Shown here: positions 26,792 through 35,464 of the stretch, piece by piece | Numbering within the stretch: position 1 is the first letter of the stretch | Layout of the letters: each line of letters begins with the position of its first letter | Assembly: GCF_002119425.1 (NCBI RefSeq) | Contig: NZ_MDSU01000018.1 | Location: 434,001-498,000 of the forward strand | Reading direction: 5' to 3' | DNA length: 64,000 bases | Source of the DNA: Desulfurella amilsii | Lineage (GTDB): Bacteria; Campylobacterota_A; Desulfurellia; Desulfurellales; Desulfurellaceae | Translations under genes and position numbers: made by a program | The notes under the pieces: model-generated | Told to the model about the DNA's origin: nothing | The model's database searches: none | The model's input: the letters and a program-made list of their open reading frames with translations, nothing else

Positions 26792-27382
26792 GTGAGTTTT
26801 TTAAATATAAAAAAAGCAGTAATTTCTTTGAGTTTATCGTTAGTTTTGTCTCAATTTGTTTTAATGTCTAATTCTTTTGCCTATTCTGTTAGCTATTATT
26901 CACCAGTAACAAATTTGCAAACAGTAGATTTAAATTGGCTGCAAAAAGCATTAATACCAAAAACATTGTATATCGAAATGTACAGCTTCACCGACAAAGT
27001 TTTAGCCAAAAAAATAATCCAACTTGCAAGGCAAGGCGCTAAAGTTTACATCTACCGTGATGATTCACAAATGCGTGATAAAAACGATGTAACATATATG
27101 TTTCGTGGAGTAAAAAACATTCATATCAAAGCAAAGCACGATAAAGGTTTTTGGAATATTATGCACGATAAGATTTTTATCATTCCTAATGTTGTTTTTC
27201 GTGAAGGCTCTGCTAATTGGTCTCCATCGGCAGAAGGAGCTTCCTGCTGGCACAATAGATGCGGAGACAGCGAAAATCAAGATAATAACGCAACATACAT
27301 AACAGATAAATCTGCCATAAACCAAGCGATAAAAGTATTTTTGCATATGTGGAACAGAAAAAGCAATTTAATAATTCAATAA
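26792..27382 (+). CDS. Secreted single-HKD phospholipase D-like nuclease
   Basis: A 196-residue protein with a signal peptide (residues 1-30, ending NSFA) and one PLD-type active site: MHDKIFIIPN, then a Ser-Asn-Trp strand (REGSANWSPSAEGAS) and NQDNNATYI. Single-HKD proteins of this size dimerise and include Nuc-type endonucleases; it would act in the periplasm or outside. Start is GTG at 26792 with AGGAGG upstream. It is the first gene after tRNA-Phe and begins a four-gene run ending with the L,D-transpeptidase. Confidence 0.75.
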   Translation: MSFLNIKKAVISLSLSLVLSQFVLMSNSFAYSVSYYSPVTNLQTVDLNWLQKALIPKTLYIEMYSFTDKVLAKKIIQLARQGAKVYIYRDDSQMRDKNDVTYMFRGVKNIHIKAKHDKGFWNIMHDKIFIIPNVVFREGSANWSPSAEGASCWHNRCGDSENQDNNATYITDKSAINQAIKVFLHMWNRKSNLIIQ

Positions 27383-27385
27383 GCT

Positions 27386-27997
27386 ATGGGGCAGTTTATG
27401 GCGGTTTTCATTGACATAGGCAACACTTTATGGAATTTTGGAGCACCCCTTTATGTTAAGCTTTACTCAAAAGGCTATAACATTTTGCCATCAAGACTTT
27501 GGGATTGCTACTTTACAAAAGGTTTTGTGCCTGATGATGAGTTTTATAATGCAATTAACGAAGTTCACGAAGAGCAAAATAACTACAAGCCATATGCTTA
27601 TGTAAAAGAATTTTTAAAAAACCTAAAGGATATGGGCTATACTATCATTGCTACATCAAACAAAAGCCATGAACTATATTTCAGCACATATAAATGGCTT
27701 GAAAAAAACAACATTATTTTTGATGATTTAATTCTAAGCGACGACAAAAGAAAGCTTTTTAACAAAAATACTGAATTTGTCGTTGACGACTCGCCGATAG
27801 TTTTAGAGCATGCTTTAAAACTAGGAATTCCTGCTACGGGTTTGTTGTTTAATTGGAACAAATATTTGATGGATAAGATTACACTGCATAAAACACTGAA
27901 ACATTGTAGTCAATTTATCAAAACTAATTTTGCGCCAAAAAACTGGCGTCTTCCCACGCGTGAAAGTGAAAATTCATATCTTATCAATACGAGGTGA
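27386..27997 (+). CDS. HAD-superfamily protein with altered motif I
   Basis: A 203-residue protein with HAD-like features: motif I VFIDIGNTLWNF near residue 8, motif II as TIIATSNKS (residue 90 region), and motif IV FVVDDSPIV. In active HAD phosphatases motif I reads D-x-D-x-T; here the second Asp is Gly (DIGNT), so phosphatase activity may be lost or altered. The arrangement resembles 5'-nucleotidase (NT5C)-type HADs. The start may also be ATG at 27398. It is 3 bases after the PLD gene. Confidence 0.6.
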   Translation: MGQFMAVFIDIGNTLWNFGAPLYVKLYSKGYNILPSRLWDCYFTKGFVPDDEFYNAINEVHEEQNNYKPYAYVKEFLKNLKDMGYTIIATSNKSHELYFSTYKWLEKNNIIFDDLILSDDKRKLFNKNTEFVVDDSPIVLEHALKLGIPATGLLFNWNKYLMDKITLHKTLKHCSQFIKTNFAPKNWRLPTRESENSYLINTR

Positions 27998-28000
27998 TTT

Positions 28001-28309
28001 TTGTTTGATTTTTTAAAAAGTAAAACTCAAAATAGACAAACAGAAAAAGTAACTGTAAAAAAAAGCAACCACAAAGTAGTTGTTTATAGTACGCCTTCTT
28101 GTGTGTGGTGCAACGAAGTTAAAAAATATCTTAAGAAAAATAAGGTTGATTATAAAGATTATGATATTAGCAACAATTTAGCGAAAAAAATGGAGATGGT
28201 TCAGTTGTCAGGACAAATGGGAGTGCCTGTAGTTACAATAGATGGCAAAGTAATAGTTGGTTTTGACAAAAAAGAAATAGACAAGATACTGGCAATTAAT
28301 GGCAAATAA
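28001..28309 (+). CDS. Glutaredoxin-like protein (CVWC)
   Basis: A 102-residue small redox protein. After a charged N-terminal extension it has the thioredoxin/glutaredoxin core: VVVYSTPSCVWCNEVKKYL with redox motif CVWC, VDYKDYDIS, the cis-Pro loop MGVPVVTIDGKVIVGFD. This matches NrdH/YruB-type glutaredoxin-like proteins. The start is TTG at 28001, supported by GAGGTGA 5 bases upstream. Its stop overlaps the next gene by 11 bases. Confidence 0.85.
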   Translation: MFDFLKSKTQNRQTEKVTVKKSNHKVVVYSTPSCVWCNEVKKYLKKNKVDYKDYDISNNLAKKMEMVQLSGQMGVPVVTIDGKVIVGFDKKEIDKILAINGK

Positions 28310-29297
28310 AACAAAAATGACTGCTAATACTGCAATATTCGTATTTGTTTTTTTATTGCTTTTCAGTATTCCAAACAGTCGTGCAAATAATATTGTAGAT
28401 GCGCCGATCCCTAATTATCTTGCCGTTGTTATAAAAAGAACACAAAAAGAAATCCAAAGAATTAACAAGGCTTTTGATAACAGTAAAAGCAATAACACTA
28501 TTATTTATAAAAATAGCAAATCATTCATTAGAAACAATACGGCCAATAAAATCAATGTTGCCAACAAGGACAGCAAAAAAAATCTTATAAACACCACTGC
28601 TAAAAATTACACCAACACCACTATAGTTAACCCATTGGATCTACCTACACTAACCAACAATGTCAATTTGCTTTACAAAATGGGTTATTTACCGTTTTAT
28701 GCCCAAAAAGTAGATAATAAAACAGGTATTGTTATATGGCAGTGGGATACAAAAATAGTGCCAAGTAAACTTGCCTTGCTAACCCCAAAAAGCTTGCAAA
28801 GCATTTTATACAAATCAGCTATTAATCATTTTCTTAATGATATGGGCCTTAATAGTAACATTGAATCAAGAATGGATATAAGCAGTTTACTTGAAAATGA
28901 ATACAAAAACCACTGGCAATCCTCTAAGCCTTTTGTGTGGGTTTTAATTAATCAAAAGTTGCCTGAAAGGTTAAAGGTTTGGCAAAATGGCAATTGGCTA
29001 ATTGAATCTAATTGCAACACAGGAGTGGATCACCTAACGCCCGATGGCAATTTTATTGTTTATGTAAGGTATAAATATTTTACAATGAACGGCATATTCC
29101 CGATAAATGACAAACCATATCACGATCCTAATGTTCCTTATGTCAATTTTTTTAATGGCAACAATGCTATACATGGGTTTCCAAGACATGCCTATGGCTA
29201 CCCACAAAGTGCCGGGTGCGTAGAACTGCCAATTAAAATCGCAAAGAGATTGTATCGTTATCTGTACGTTGGAACGCTTGTAACAATTATCAACTAA
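28299..29297 (+). CDS. L,D-transpeptidase (YkuD domain)
   Basis: A 332-residue secreted protein with a signal peptide (residues 8-30, ending SRA), an Asn-rich linker at residues 45-110, and a C-terminal YkuD domain. The catalytic region reads NAIHGFPRHAYGYPQSAGCVEL, with the His and the nucleophilic Cys in the S-x-GC-V order. It would cross-link peptidoglycan or attach proteins to it. It ends the run of genes following tRNA-Phe. Confidence 0.85.
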   Translation: MANKTKMTANTAIFVFVFLLLFSIPNSRANNIVDAPIPNYLAVVIKRTQKEIQRINKAFDNSKSNNTIIYKNSKSFIRNNTANKINVANKDSKKNLINTTAKNYTNTTIVNPLDLPTLTNNVNLLYKMGYLPFYAQKVDNKTGIVIWQWDTKIVPSKLALLTPKSLQSILYKSAINHFLNDMGLNSNIESRMDISSLLENEYKNHWQSSKPFVWVLINQKLPERLKVWQNGNWLIESNCNTGVDHLTPDGNFIVYVRYKYFTMNGIFPINDKPYHDPNVPYVNFFNGNNAIHGFPRHAYGYPQSAGCVELPIKIAKRLYRYLYVGTLVTIIN

Positions 29298-29397
29298 AGT
29301 GCATTTATTAGCAAAAACGTATTTTTGGTGTTCTTAGTAATTTATGTTTTACTTTTAAGCTTTAAAGTAAAATAAGAATATTTATATTTTACTTTTA

Positions 29398-29605
29398 TCA
29401 ATATTCTTCAAAATCTTTTAGCCAAAAGAGTATTGTTTCGTTTTTTATACCTTCTTCAATATCTCTTTCTAGTTTTTCCATAACTTCGTGGTCTGGTATT
29501 TCGTAAAGAGTGATCAAACTCCGTGATGCTTTCTAGTATTTCTTTTCTTATTTGGCCTCATTCACTTGTAGGAAACAATAAAACATTTTTGCCTATTTTG
29601 TCCAT
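29398..29605 (-). pseudogene. Decayed small gene, antitoxin-like size
   Basis: Read on the minus strand from ATG 29605: MDKIGKNVLLFPTSE, an in-frame TGA, GQIRKEILESITE, then a frameshift to LITLYEIPDHEVMEKLERDI and ETILFWLKDFEEY to a stop at 29398. The continuous protein-like content across the two lesions supports a dead gene. Further upstream (29640-29700) another frame gives KQYIVFDAYIMEDYPEEEIT, perhaps the end of a second dead gene. Size and charge would suit an antitoxin, but no family was recognised. The remaining gap 29606-29720 shows nothing else. Confidence 0.4.
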
Positions 29606-29720
29606 TTGTAAACCTCACAAATTTTCCATTAACTATTATGTGTTATCTCTTCTTCAGGATAGTCTTCCATTATGTAGGCATCAAAAACAATATACTGTTT
29701 TTTAGGTTATTTATGCTAGA

Positions 29721-29753
29721 AGATGAAAAAGGGGACAGTCCCCTTTTTCATCT
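29721..29753. repeat. Dispersed palindrome (GGGGACAGTCCCC core), copy 1
   Basis: A perfect 33-base palindrome with 16-base arms around one A; its inner part is AAAAAGGGGACAGTCCCC. Related palindromes are found at 41933-41976, 43228-43262, 49753-49781, 50210-50240 and 52115-52139. As RNA it would form a strong hairpin. Confidence 0.85.
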
Positions 29754-29771
29754 TTCATTTCAATATTGTTC

Positions 29772-29834
29772 TTGACATTAAGTGTAGTTAACTTTATATA
29801 TACTATTGACATTTAAAAAATAATTTAATAAGAT
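29772..29834 (+). promoter_or_regulatory. Two tandem sigma-70-type promoters of the 5-oxoproline operon
   Basis: Upstream promoter: TTGACA at 29772-29777, 17-base spacer, TATATA at 29795-29800. Downstream promoter: TTGACA at 29806-29811, 17-base spacer, TAAGAT at 29829-29834. Both have consensus -35 boxes. They precede the MFS gene by 37 bases. Confidence 0.6.
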
Positions 29835-29870
29835 CCAATTAAGTTAATTAAATTAGATGGGGGCTGTTGC

Positions 29871-31151
29871 ATGGAAACTACGATTGACCAGAAAAGGATG
29901 GCAAGAGCAGCATTTTTAACATTTTTTATTGACATGTTTGACGTGTATCTTCCTATTACGGTACTGGCTCCAGCAATGGAATATTTTCTACCAAAATCAT
30001 TGCCAGTTTCCGAAGTCTCAACTATATATTTTTTAATTTTTGCTGCCACACTTATTGGTAGACCTGTAGGAGCCTTTTTGTTTGGACACTACTCAGATGT
30101 AATCGGCAGAAAGAAAATGGGTTTAATCTCGATAGGCGGTTTTAGTGTTGTTACTTTATTGCTTATTTTTATACCAGGGTTTCAAACATTAGGTTATATT
30201 ACAGTAGCGTTATTTATCTTACTAAGGTTTATTGATGGTATCTTTTTGGGCGGAGGATACACAAGCATAGTGCCATTAGCTATAGAAAATGCCCCTAAAG
30301 AAAAAAGAGGGTTATGGGGAGGCATTATAGGTTCTGGTTACCCGGTAGCTTTTGTTATAATTTCAATAATTACATTACTGGCTTTAAAAATCTTCCCAAA
30401 AGAACAGTATCAATTATACGGCTGGAGGATAATATTTGTTGTTGGTGTTATTTTAGGTCTTTCGATTGTTTATTATATTCACAAACTTGTTCCAGAATCA
30501 AAAATATGGCTTAAAACAGCTCAGAAAACTAAAGCTCCTTTGAAAGAGTTGTTTAGCGGCAAAAATTTTATTAATTTACTTCAAGTTTTGCTTTTAATGC
30601 TTGGCTTGTGGTTCCAAATTATGGTAGTTGCTGGCACAATGAGTATTGTGTTCATAAAACAACTGCACATCAGCGCATCTCTTACTACCACAGTTACATT
30701 AATTTCATATCTTTTCTTGATAGGTGGCTATATATCAGCTGGGTGGATAAGTCAAAAGATTGGCAGGAAAACCGCATTTATTATTTTAGGTTTGCTTATA
30801 GGCTTTTTTACCTCATTATTATACTATCTTTTAGTAGCAGGGATGTATCAAAATACATTTATACTGTTTTTATTCTCAATCATAATAGTCACAGTTGCAG
30901 GTATGGCTTGGGGTATTGTGCCATCCTACATAAATGAGAGGTTCCATACTTCTGTAAGAGCATCCGCCTATGGCATAGGCTACACTTTATCCATATTAAT
31001 TGCTTCTTTTTATTCATTTTATATGCTTGCTTTAAAAGCATTTGTGCCTTATAAATACACTCAAATTGTTCTTCTAGTGCTTGCTGGAATACTTGTAGTT
31101 ATTGGCGCTATTTTAGGTCCAGAAACAAAAGAAGTTAATATGGAAATATAG
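29871..31151 (+). CDS. MFS transporter, metabolite:H+ symporter type; probably imports 5-oxoproline or a related acid
   Basis: A 426-residue major facilitator with 12 predicted spans. The motifs GRPVGAFLFGHYSDVIGRKK (between spans 2 and 3), RFIDGIFLGGGYTSIVPLAIENAP, and WISQKIGRKTAFI (between spans 8 and 9) match the ShiA/KgtP/ProP branch, which carries organic acids. It is the first gene of an operon that ends in pxpABC, so 5-oxoproline (pyroglutamate) or a precursor is the likely substrate; this is inference from context. GGGGGC ribosome site 5 bases upstream. Confidence 0.8.
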   Translation: METTIDQKRMARAAFLTFFIDMFDVYLPITVLAPAMEYFLPKSLPVSEVSTIYFLIFAATLIGRPVGAFLFGHYSDVIGRKKMGLISIGGFSVVTLLLIFIPGFQTLGYITVALFILLRFIDGIFLGGGYTSIVPLAIENAPKEKRGLWGGIIGSGYPVAFVIISIITLLALKIFPKEQYQLYGWRIIFVVGVILGLSIVYYIHKLVPESKIWLKTAQKTKAPLKELFSGKNFINLLQVLLLMLGLWFQIMVVAGTMSIVFIKQLHISASLTTTVTLISYLFLIGGYISAGWISQKIGRKTAFIILGLLIGFFTSLLYYLLVAGMYQNTFILFLFSIIIVTVAGMAWGIVPSYINERFHTSVRASAYGIGYTLSILIASFYSFYMLALKAFVPYKYTQIVLLVLAGILVVIGAILGPETKEVNMEI

Positions 31152-31168
31152 CTTAGATGGAGGCTAAA

Positions 31169-31960
31169 ATGACCGACATAAATACTCTATCACCAAAGAA
31201 TGTGAGATTAAAAATTAGAAACGCTGAATATACTAGCCAAACAAGCGGTTTGTGTAAAGGCTTCACCCAAGCAAACCTAGTTGTTCTACCAAAAAAATAT
31301 GTAATTGATTTTTTTGCTTTTGCGCAAAGAAACCCAAAGCCATGTCCTATACTTGATGTTACAGAAAAAGGAGATCCCCATCCAAAACTTATAGCGCCTG
31401 ATGCTGATGTAAGAACAGATATGCCGAAGTACAGAGTATATGAAAAAGGAGAATTAATTGGTGAATATACAGATATCTTAAATTTTTGGAATGAAGAAAT
31501 GTACGCATTCTTACTGGGTTGCAGTTTTACTTTTGAGAATGCTTTACTTAATGCCAATATTCCGGTAAGACACATTGAAGAAAAAAGAAATGTTCCGATG
31601 TATATAACAAGTATAGAGTGTGTGCCATCTGGTGTATTTAGAGGTCCTTTGGTAGTTTCAATGAGGCCAATACCTTATCAATTAATAGTTAAGGCTGTTC
31701 AGGTAACTTCTAGGTTTCCACAAGTGCACGGTGCACCTGTTCATATTGGTAACCCAAAAGAAATAGGTATAAAAGATATTGATAAACCTGATTTTGGCGA
31801 TCCAGTGACAATTAAAGACGGTGAAGTACCAATATTTTGGGCGTGTGGTGTAACTCCACAAGCTGTTGCGATGAAAGCAAAACCAGATATAATGATAACA
31901 CATGCACCGGGTCACATGTTTATTTCTGATGTAAGAGATGAAAACTATTCTATTTTGTAG
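31169..31960 (+). CDS. DUF1445 family putative hydro-lyase/D-glutamate cyclase-like
   Basis: A 263-residue protein of the YcsI/DUF1445 (UPF0317) family. Typical stretches are TSGLCKGFTQANLVVLPKKY, AFAQRNPKPCPILDVTEKGD, ADVRTDMPKYRVYEKGE, FLLGCSFTFENALL, PVRHIEEKRNVPMY, GPLVVSMRPIP and a closing ITHAPGHMFISDV. The vertebrate relative has D-glutamate cyclase activity, making 5-oxo-D-proline. Placement beside pxpABC fits a role in D-glutamate/5-oxoproline handling. The ATG at 31169 is preferred because TGGAGG lies before it; a start at 31157 would include this ribosome site. Confidence 0.85.
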   Translation: MTDINTLSPKNVRLKIRNAEYTSQTSGLCKGFTQANLVVLPKKYVIDFFAFAQRNPKPCPILDVTEKGDPHPKLIAPDADVRTDMPKYRVYEKGELIGEYTDILNFWNEEMYAFLLGCSFTFENALLNANIPVRHIEEKRNVPMYITSIECVPSGVFRGPLVVSMRPIPYQLIVKAVQVTSRFPQVHGAPVHIGNPKEIGIKDIDKPDFGDPVTIKDGEVPIFWACGVTPQAVAMKAKPDIMITHAPGHMFISDVRDENYSIL

Positions 31961-31972
31961 TTGTTAATTAAG

Positions 31973-32686
31973 ATGAATAAACTAAAGTGGCAGGTAATTC
32001 TGAGTGGTCTACCAATCACATCGAGCAGGGGTTTTGTTGGTTGGAGCAGTGTATCCTTAATAAACTTTAACAATCATTTGGGTTTATTTGATGTAGGAGC
32101 AGAAGGTGCTAGGGAACCTTTGCTGAATAATTTAAAAAGTTTAGGAATAAAAGCATCGGATATTGAATTTGTCATTTTTTCTCATCTTCATTTTGATCAC
32201 TTTATAAACATTGAACTATTCCCCAACGCAACAGTTTATACCACAAATGAAGAACTAGATTACGCTTTATCTGACGAGCCAGAGCAACATGGTGACTTTA
32301 ACTACATAAAATCATCGCTCTATTACTATAAAAATAGATTTACGTTATTATACCCCCAAGATCAAGTTTATGATGGAAAAATTGTTGCCTTACCTGGCCA
32401 TACAAAAGGATCGATTGGTTTTGAGTCTGAAGGCTGCATTTTTACAGGCGATGCTTTAAAATACGCGACAGAAGCAAAAAACAAAAGCACAACTTACGCG
32501 TATTACAATAAGCAAATGGCAGATTCATCAATACGCGCTATAGTTGCAAGAAACAAAATTATAATCCCAGGTCATGATCCAGTTTTTAAGCTTGAGAATG
32601 ACAATATAGCGTATTTAAATGACGCTTCAGTGGAAGTATACAAGAAAAAAGATTCTTGTGTAAGTATCTTCTTAAAAGAAGTATAG
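31973..32686 (+). CDS. Metallo-beta-lactamase-fold hydrolase
   Basis: A 237-residue MBL-fold enzyme with the metal ligands in order: FSHLHFDHF (HxHxDH), PGHTKGSIGF, FTGDALK and IIPGHDPV. The N-terminus SGLPITSSRGFVGWSSVSLI is typical for N-acyl lactonase-type members. It lies within the 5-oxoproline operon, where a lactam or ester hydrolase would be plausible; the actual substrate is unknown. ATG at 31973 chosen; an upstream TTG is possible. Its C-terminal end is 14 bases from pxpA. Confidence 0.8.
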   Translation: MNKLKWQVILSGLPITSSRGFVGWSSVSLINFNNHLGLFDVGAEGAREPLLNNLKSLGIKASDIEFVIFSHLHFDHFINIELFPNATVYTTNEELDYALSDEPEQHGDFNYIKSSLYYYKNRFTLLYPQDQVYDGKIVALPGHTKGSIGFESEGCIFTGDALKYATEAKNKSTTYAYYNKQMADSSIRAIVARNKIIIPGHDPVFKLENDNIAYLNDASVEVYKKKDSCVSIFLKEV

Positions 32687-32700
32687 GAGAGTATGGTTGT

Positions 32701-33477
32701 ATGTTTGCTATTGATTTAAATGCGGATCTAGGCGAAAGTTTTGGTGCATATAAGATGGGTTCTGACGAAGAATTAATGAAGTACATAACTTCTGCTAATA
32801 TAGCTTGCGGTATGCACGGCGGTGATCCTATTGTCATAAACAATACAATTTTAATGGCAAAAGCCCACAAAGTAAATATAGGGGCCCATCCAAGCTACCC
32901 AGATTTACAAGGTTTTGGTAGAAGAGATATGGTGCTATCAGAACTGGAAATAGAATGTTTTGTTCTCTACCAAATTGGCGCAGTCGATGCATTTTGCAGA
33001 GCCAATAGTGTTGAATTAAAACACACTAAACCACATGGAGCTTTATATAACGCAGCAGCAAAAGATTTGAATATAGCTTTAGCAATAGTAAACGCTATCA
33101 AAAAATTTAATAACAACACCATATTGGTTGGTTTGGCGAATTCAAAATTCATTCAAGCAGGCAAAGAGGTAGGCATTAAGGTAGCTAAAGAAGTATTTGC
33201 AGATCGAGCATACGATGATAGTGGTTTTTTAGTTCCAAGAAAAGTCCCAGGTTCTGTAATCACTGATATTGATTTAGCGGTTAACCAAGCACTTCAAATT
33301 GTAAAATACAAAAAAGTTCAAACAATTAGCGGAAAAATTATTGATATTCAAGGGGATACAATATGCGTACATGGAGATAACCCAAAAGCCAAAGATTTGC
33401 TAGATAGTTTATTTTATGTATTTAAAAAAGAAGGTATTACTATTTTACCTCTTTCGGAAATTGTAAATGGAGCGTAA
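32701..33477 (+). CDS. pxpA: 5-oxoprolinase subunit PxpA (LamB/YcsF)
   Basis: PxpA with PxpB and PxpC cleaves 5-oxoproline to glutamate at the cost of ATP. The 258-residue protein opens IDLNADLGESFGAYKMGSDE and has SANIACGMHGGDP, NIGAHPSYPDLQGFGRR, ELKHTKPHGALYN, EVFADRAYDDSGFLVPRK and ICVHGDNPKA, all family signatures. The start at 32701 follows AGGAGA by about 10 bases. It overlaps pxpB by 11 bases. Confidence 0.95.
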   Translation: MFAIDLNADLGESFGAYKMGSDEELMKYITSANIACGMHGGDPIVINNTILMAKAHKVNIGAHPSYPDLQGFGRRDMVLSELEIECFVLYQIGAVDAFCRANSVELKHTKPHGALYNAAAKDLNIALAIVNAIKKFNNNTILVGLANSKFIQAGKEVGIKVAKEVFADRAYDDSGFLVPRKVPGSVITDIDLAVNQALQIVKYKKVQTISGKIIDIQGDTICVHGDNPKAKDLLDSLFYVFKKEGITILPLSEIVNGA

Positions 33478-34201
33478 TATATTGCCAAAATTTTTACCAG
33501 CAGGCGATAGGGCTTTAACAGTAGAGTTTGGTAACGAAATATCAGAAGAAATTAATAATACAGTAATAGGTTTAAAATACATTCTCGAACAACAAAACAT
33601 GCCAGAAATAGAAGAAATTATACCTACATATCGCTCGCTTTTGGTCTACTACAATCCTTTGCTTACAGATTTGGTATCATTAGAAAATAAAATAAAATAC
33701 ATAGCAAATAGTAAAATAAGTACTAACAATACCACAAAGACCAAAAATAAAACATGCGTCGTGCCTGTTTTGTACGGCGGAGAATATGGCCCTGATCTTG
33801 CTTTTGTCGCTAAATACAATAATCTTACAGAAAATGAAGTTATTGAAATCCACTCTTCTGTTGCTTACAAGGTTTATATGATAGGTTTTGCTCCCGGTTT
33901 TCCGTATTTGGGCGGAATGTCAAAGAAAATAGCTGCACCTAGACTAGAAACACCCCGCAAGCTAGTTTACGCTGGTTCAGTAGGCATTGCAGGATCTCAA
34001 ACAGGCATATACTCTATTGATGATCCAGGCGGTTGGCGCATTATTGGAAGAACACCGCTAAAACTATACAACCCAAATAATAACCCTCCTGTGCTTTTTT
34101 CTGCAGGTGACTACATAAAATTTAAGCCTATAACAATTGAAGTATGTGAAGAAATCAAAAAACAAATTGCGCTAAAAAGCTACAATTTGGAATGGATATA
34201 G
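33467..34201 (+). CDS. pxpB: 5-oxoprolinase subunit PxpB (KipI-like)
   Basis: A 244-residue allophanate hydrolase subunit 1 family protein. Signatures are FLPAGDRALTVEFGNEISEE, EIIPTYRSLLVYYNP, PVLYGGEYGPDLAFVAKYN, HSSVAYKVYMIGFAPGFPYL, PRLETPRKLVYAGSVGIAG and DPGGWRIIGRTPLKLYN. It pairs with PxpC for ATP-dependent lactam opening. It overlaps pxpA and is 4 bases from pxpC. Confidence 0.95.
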   Translation: MERNILPKFLPAGDRALTVEFGNEISEEINNTVIGLKYILEQQNMPEIEEIIPTYRSLLVYYNPLLTDLVSLENKIKYIANSKISTNNTTKTKNKTCVVPVLYGGEYGPDLAFVAKYNNLTENEVIEIHSSVAYKVYMIGFAPGFPYLGGMSKKIAAPRLETPRKLVYAGSVGIAGSQTGIYSIDDPGGWRIIGRTPLKLYNPNNNPPVLFSAGDYIKFKPITIEVCEEIKKQIALKSYNLEWI

Positions 34202-34205
34202 ACGA

Positions 34206-35156
34206 ATGAAGCTATTGGTTAAAAAACCTGGTTTGTTTTCAACTATACAGGATAATGGCAGAATGTTTTACCAGAAATATGGTATATCCCAATCAGGCGT
34301 TTTAGATGATTATTCTTATAAAATATCTAATATGCTTGTAGGTAATAAACTAGATGAAGCTGTTTTAGAGTTGACTTTATTCGGTGGTGAGTTCGAAGTA
34401 ATTGAAAGCGGCACAATTGCAATTACAGGAGCCGATATGTCTCCAAAAGTTAATAACAAACAAGTGCCTATGTGGGAAACTCTCGAGCTTTCAAAGGGTG
34501 ATGTGCTGTATTTAGGTTTTGCAAAAGAGGGGTGCAGAGCATACATAGCGCTTGGTGGTGGTATTGATGTGCCAATTGTGCTCGGAAGCAGATCTACTTA
34601 TCTTAGAGGTAAAATTGGTGGCCTTAACGGAACTATACTTCAAGAAGGAGATATTGTCTCATCTTTCAAAACCAAAGCACTATCAAACAAATGCCGACTG
34701 CCTGCAGAATTTATACCAAAATATTTACAAGATAATACAGTTAGAGTTATACTAGGTCCTCAAATAAACTATTTCACAAGAAATGGAGTTAAAACTTTTT
34801 TAACGGAAAAGTTTATATTTACAAATGATATAAATAGAATGGCTTGTAGACTAGATGGAGCATCTATAGAGCATAAAATCAGTGGTAACATAGTTTCTGA
34901 TGGCACCCCAAATGGAGCCATTCAAGTGCCGGAAAATGGAAAACCTATTATTCTTTTAAACGATAGACAAACAACGGGCGGTTATCCAAAAATTGCTTGT
35001 GCAATAACTGTTGATATTGAAAAGATTGCTCAAGCTAAACCAGGAGATTCGGTTGGTTTCAAAGCTATTTCTGTACCAAAAGCCCATTTGATATACAAAA
35101 ATTATTTAGGTAATATTATTCTTATACGTAATGTATTAAATAGTTTTAGCACATAA
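34206..35156 (+). CDS. pxpC: 5-oxoprolinase subunit PxpC (KipA-like)
   Basis: A 316-residue allophanate hydrolase subunit 2 family protein with VKKPGLFSTIQDNGRMFYQK, GISQSGVLDDYSYKISNMLV, AITGADMSPKVNNKQVPMW, RAYIALGGGIDVPIVLGSRS and LLNDRQTTGGYPKIACAITV. It completes the pxpABC complex and closes the operon; a palindromic terminator lies 35 bases downstream. The rest of the gap to 35464 shows no gene. Confidence 0.95.
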   Translation: MKLLVKKPGLFSTIQDNGRMFYQKYGISQSGVLDDYSYKISNMLVGNKLDEAVLELTLFGGEFEVIESGTIAITGADMSPKVNNKQVPMWETLELSKGDVLYLGFAKEGCRAYIALGGGIDVPIVLGSRSTYLRGKIGGLNGTILQEGDIVSSFKTKALSNKCRLPAEFIPKYLQDNTVRVILGPQINYFTRNGVKTFLTEKFIFTNDINRMACRLDGASIEHKISGNIVSDGTPNGAIQVPENGKPIILLNDRQTTGGYPKIACAITVDIEKIAQAKPGDSVGFKAISVPKAHLIYKNYLGNIILIRNVLNSFST

Positions 35157-35190
35157 TGAAAGATCGATTTTTGAAGCTCGTCCATTTATT

Positions 35191-35214
35191 AAGTCAAAAA
35201 TTTTTGACTTTTTA
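35191..35214 (+). terminator. Terminator of the 5-oxoproline operon
   Basis: A perfect 20-base palindrome at 35191-35210 (left arm AAGTCAAAAA, right arm TTTTTGACTT) followed by further T residues. It lies between the convergent pxpC and chromate transporter genes and could act in both directions. Confidence 0.6.
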
Positions 35215-35464
35215 TTCCAAACCACACATTTCCTATATACCAGTCTTATAAACACCCGTAGTGCTTATGGCTAAAACCTGTGATAACTTTCTAAAATTTT
35301 ATTGTGGATTTATTATTTGTAAAGAAGAAAGATTCGCCAAGTAATCAGCACATCTATCTATATCATTTTGTAAAAAAGGATATGGTTTGCAAAATTCACA
35401 TACAAATAAAATAAAAATGACAAAAATTCAAAAAATTCTGCATTGACTTTTAATTATACTATAG

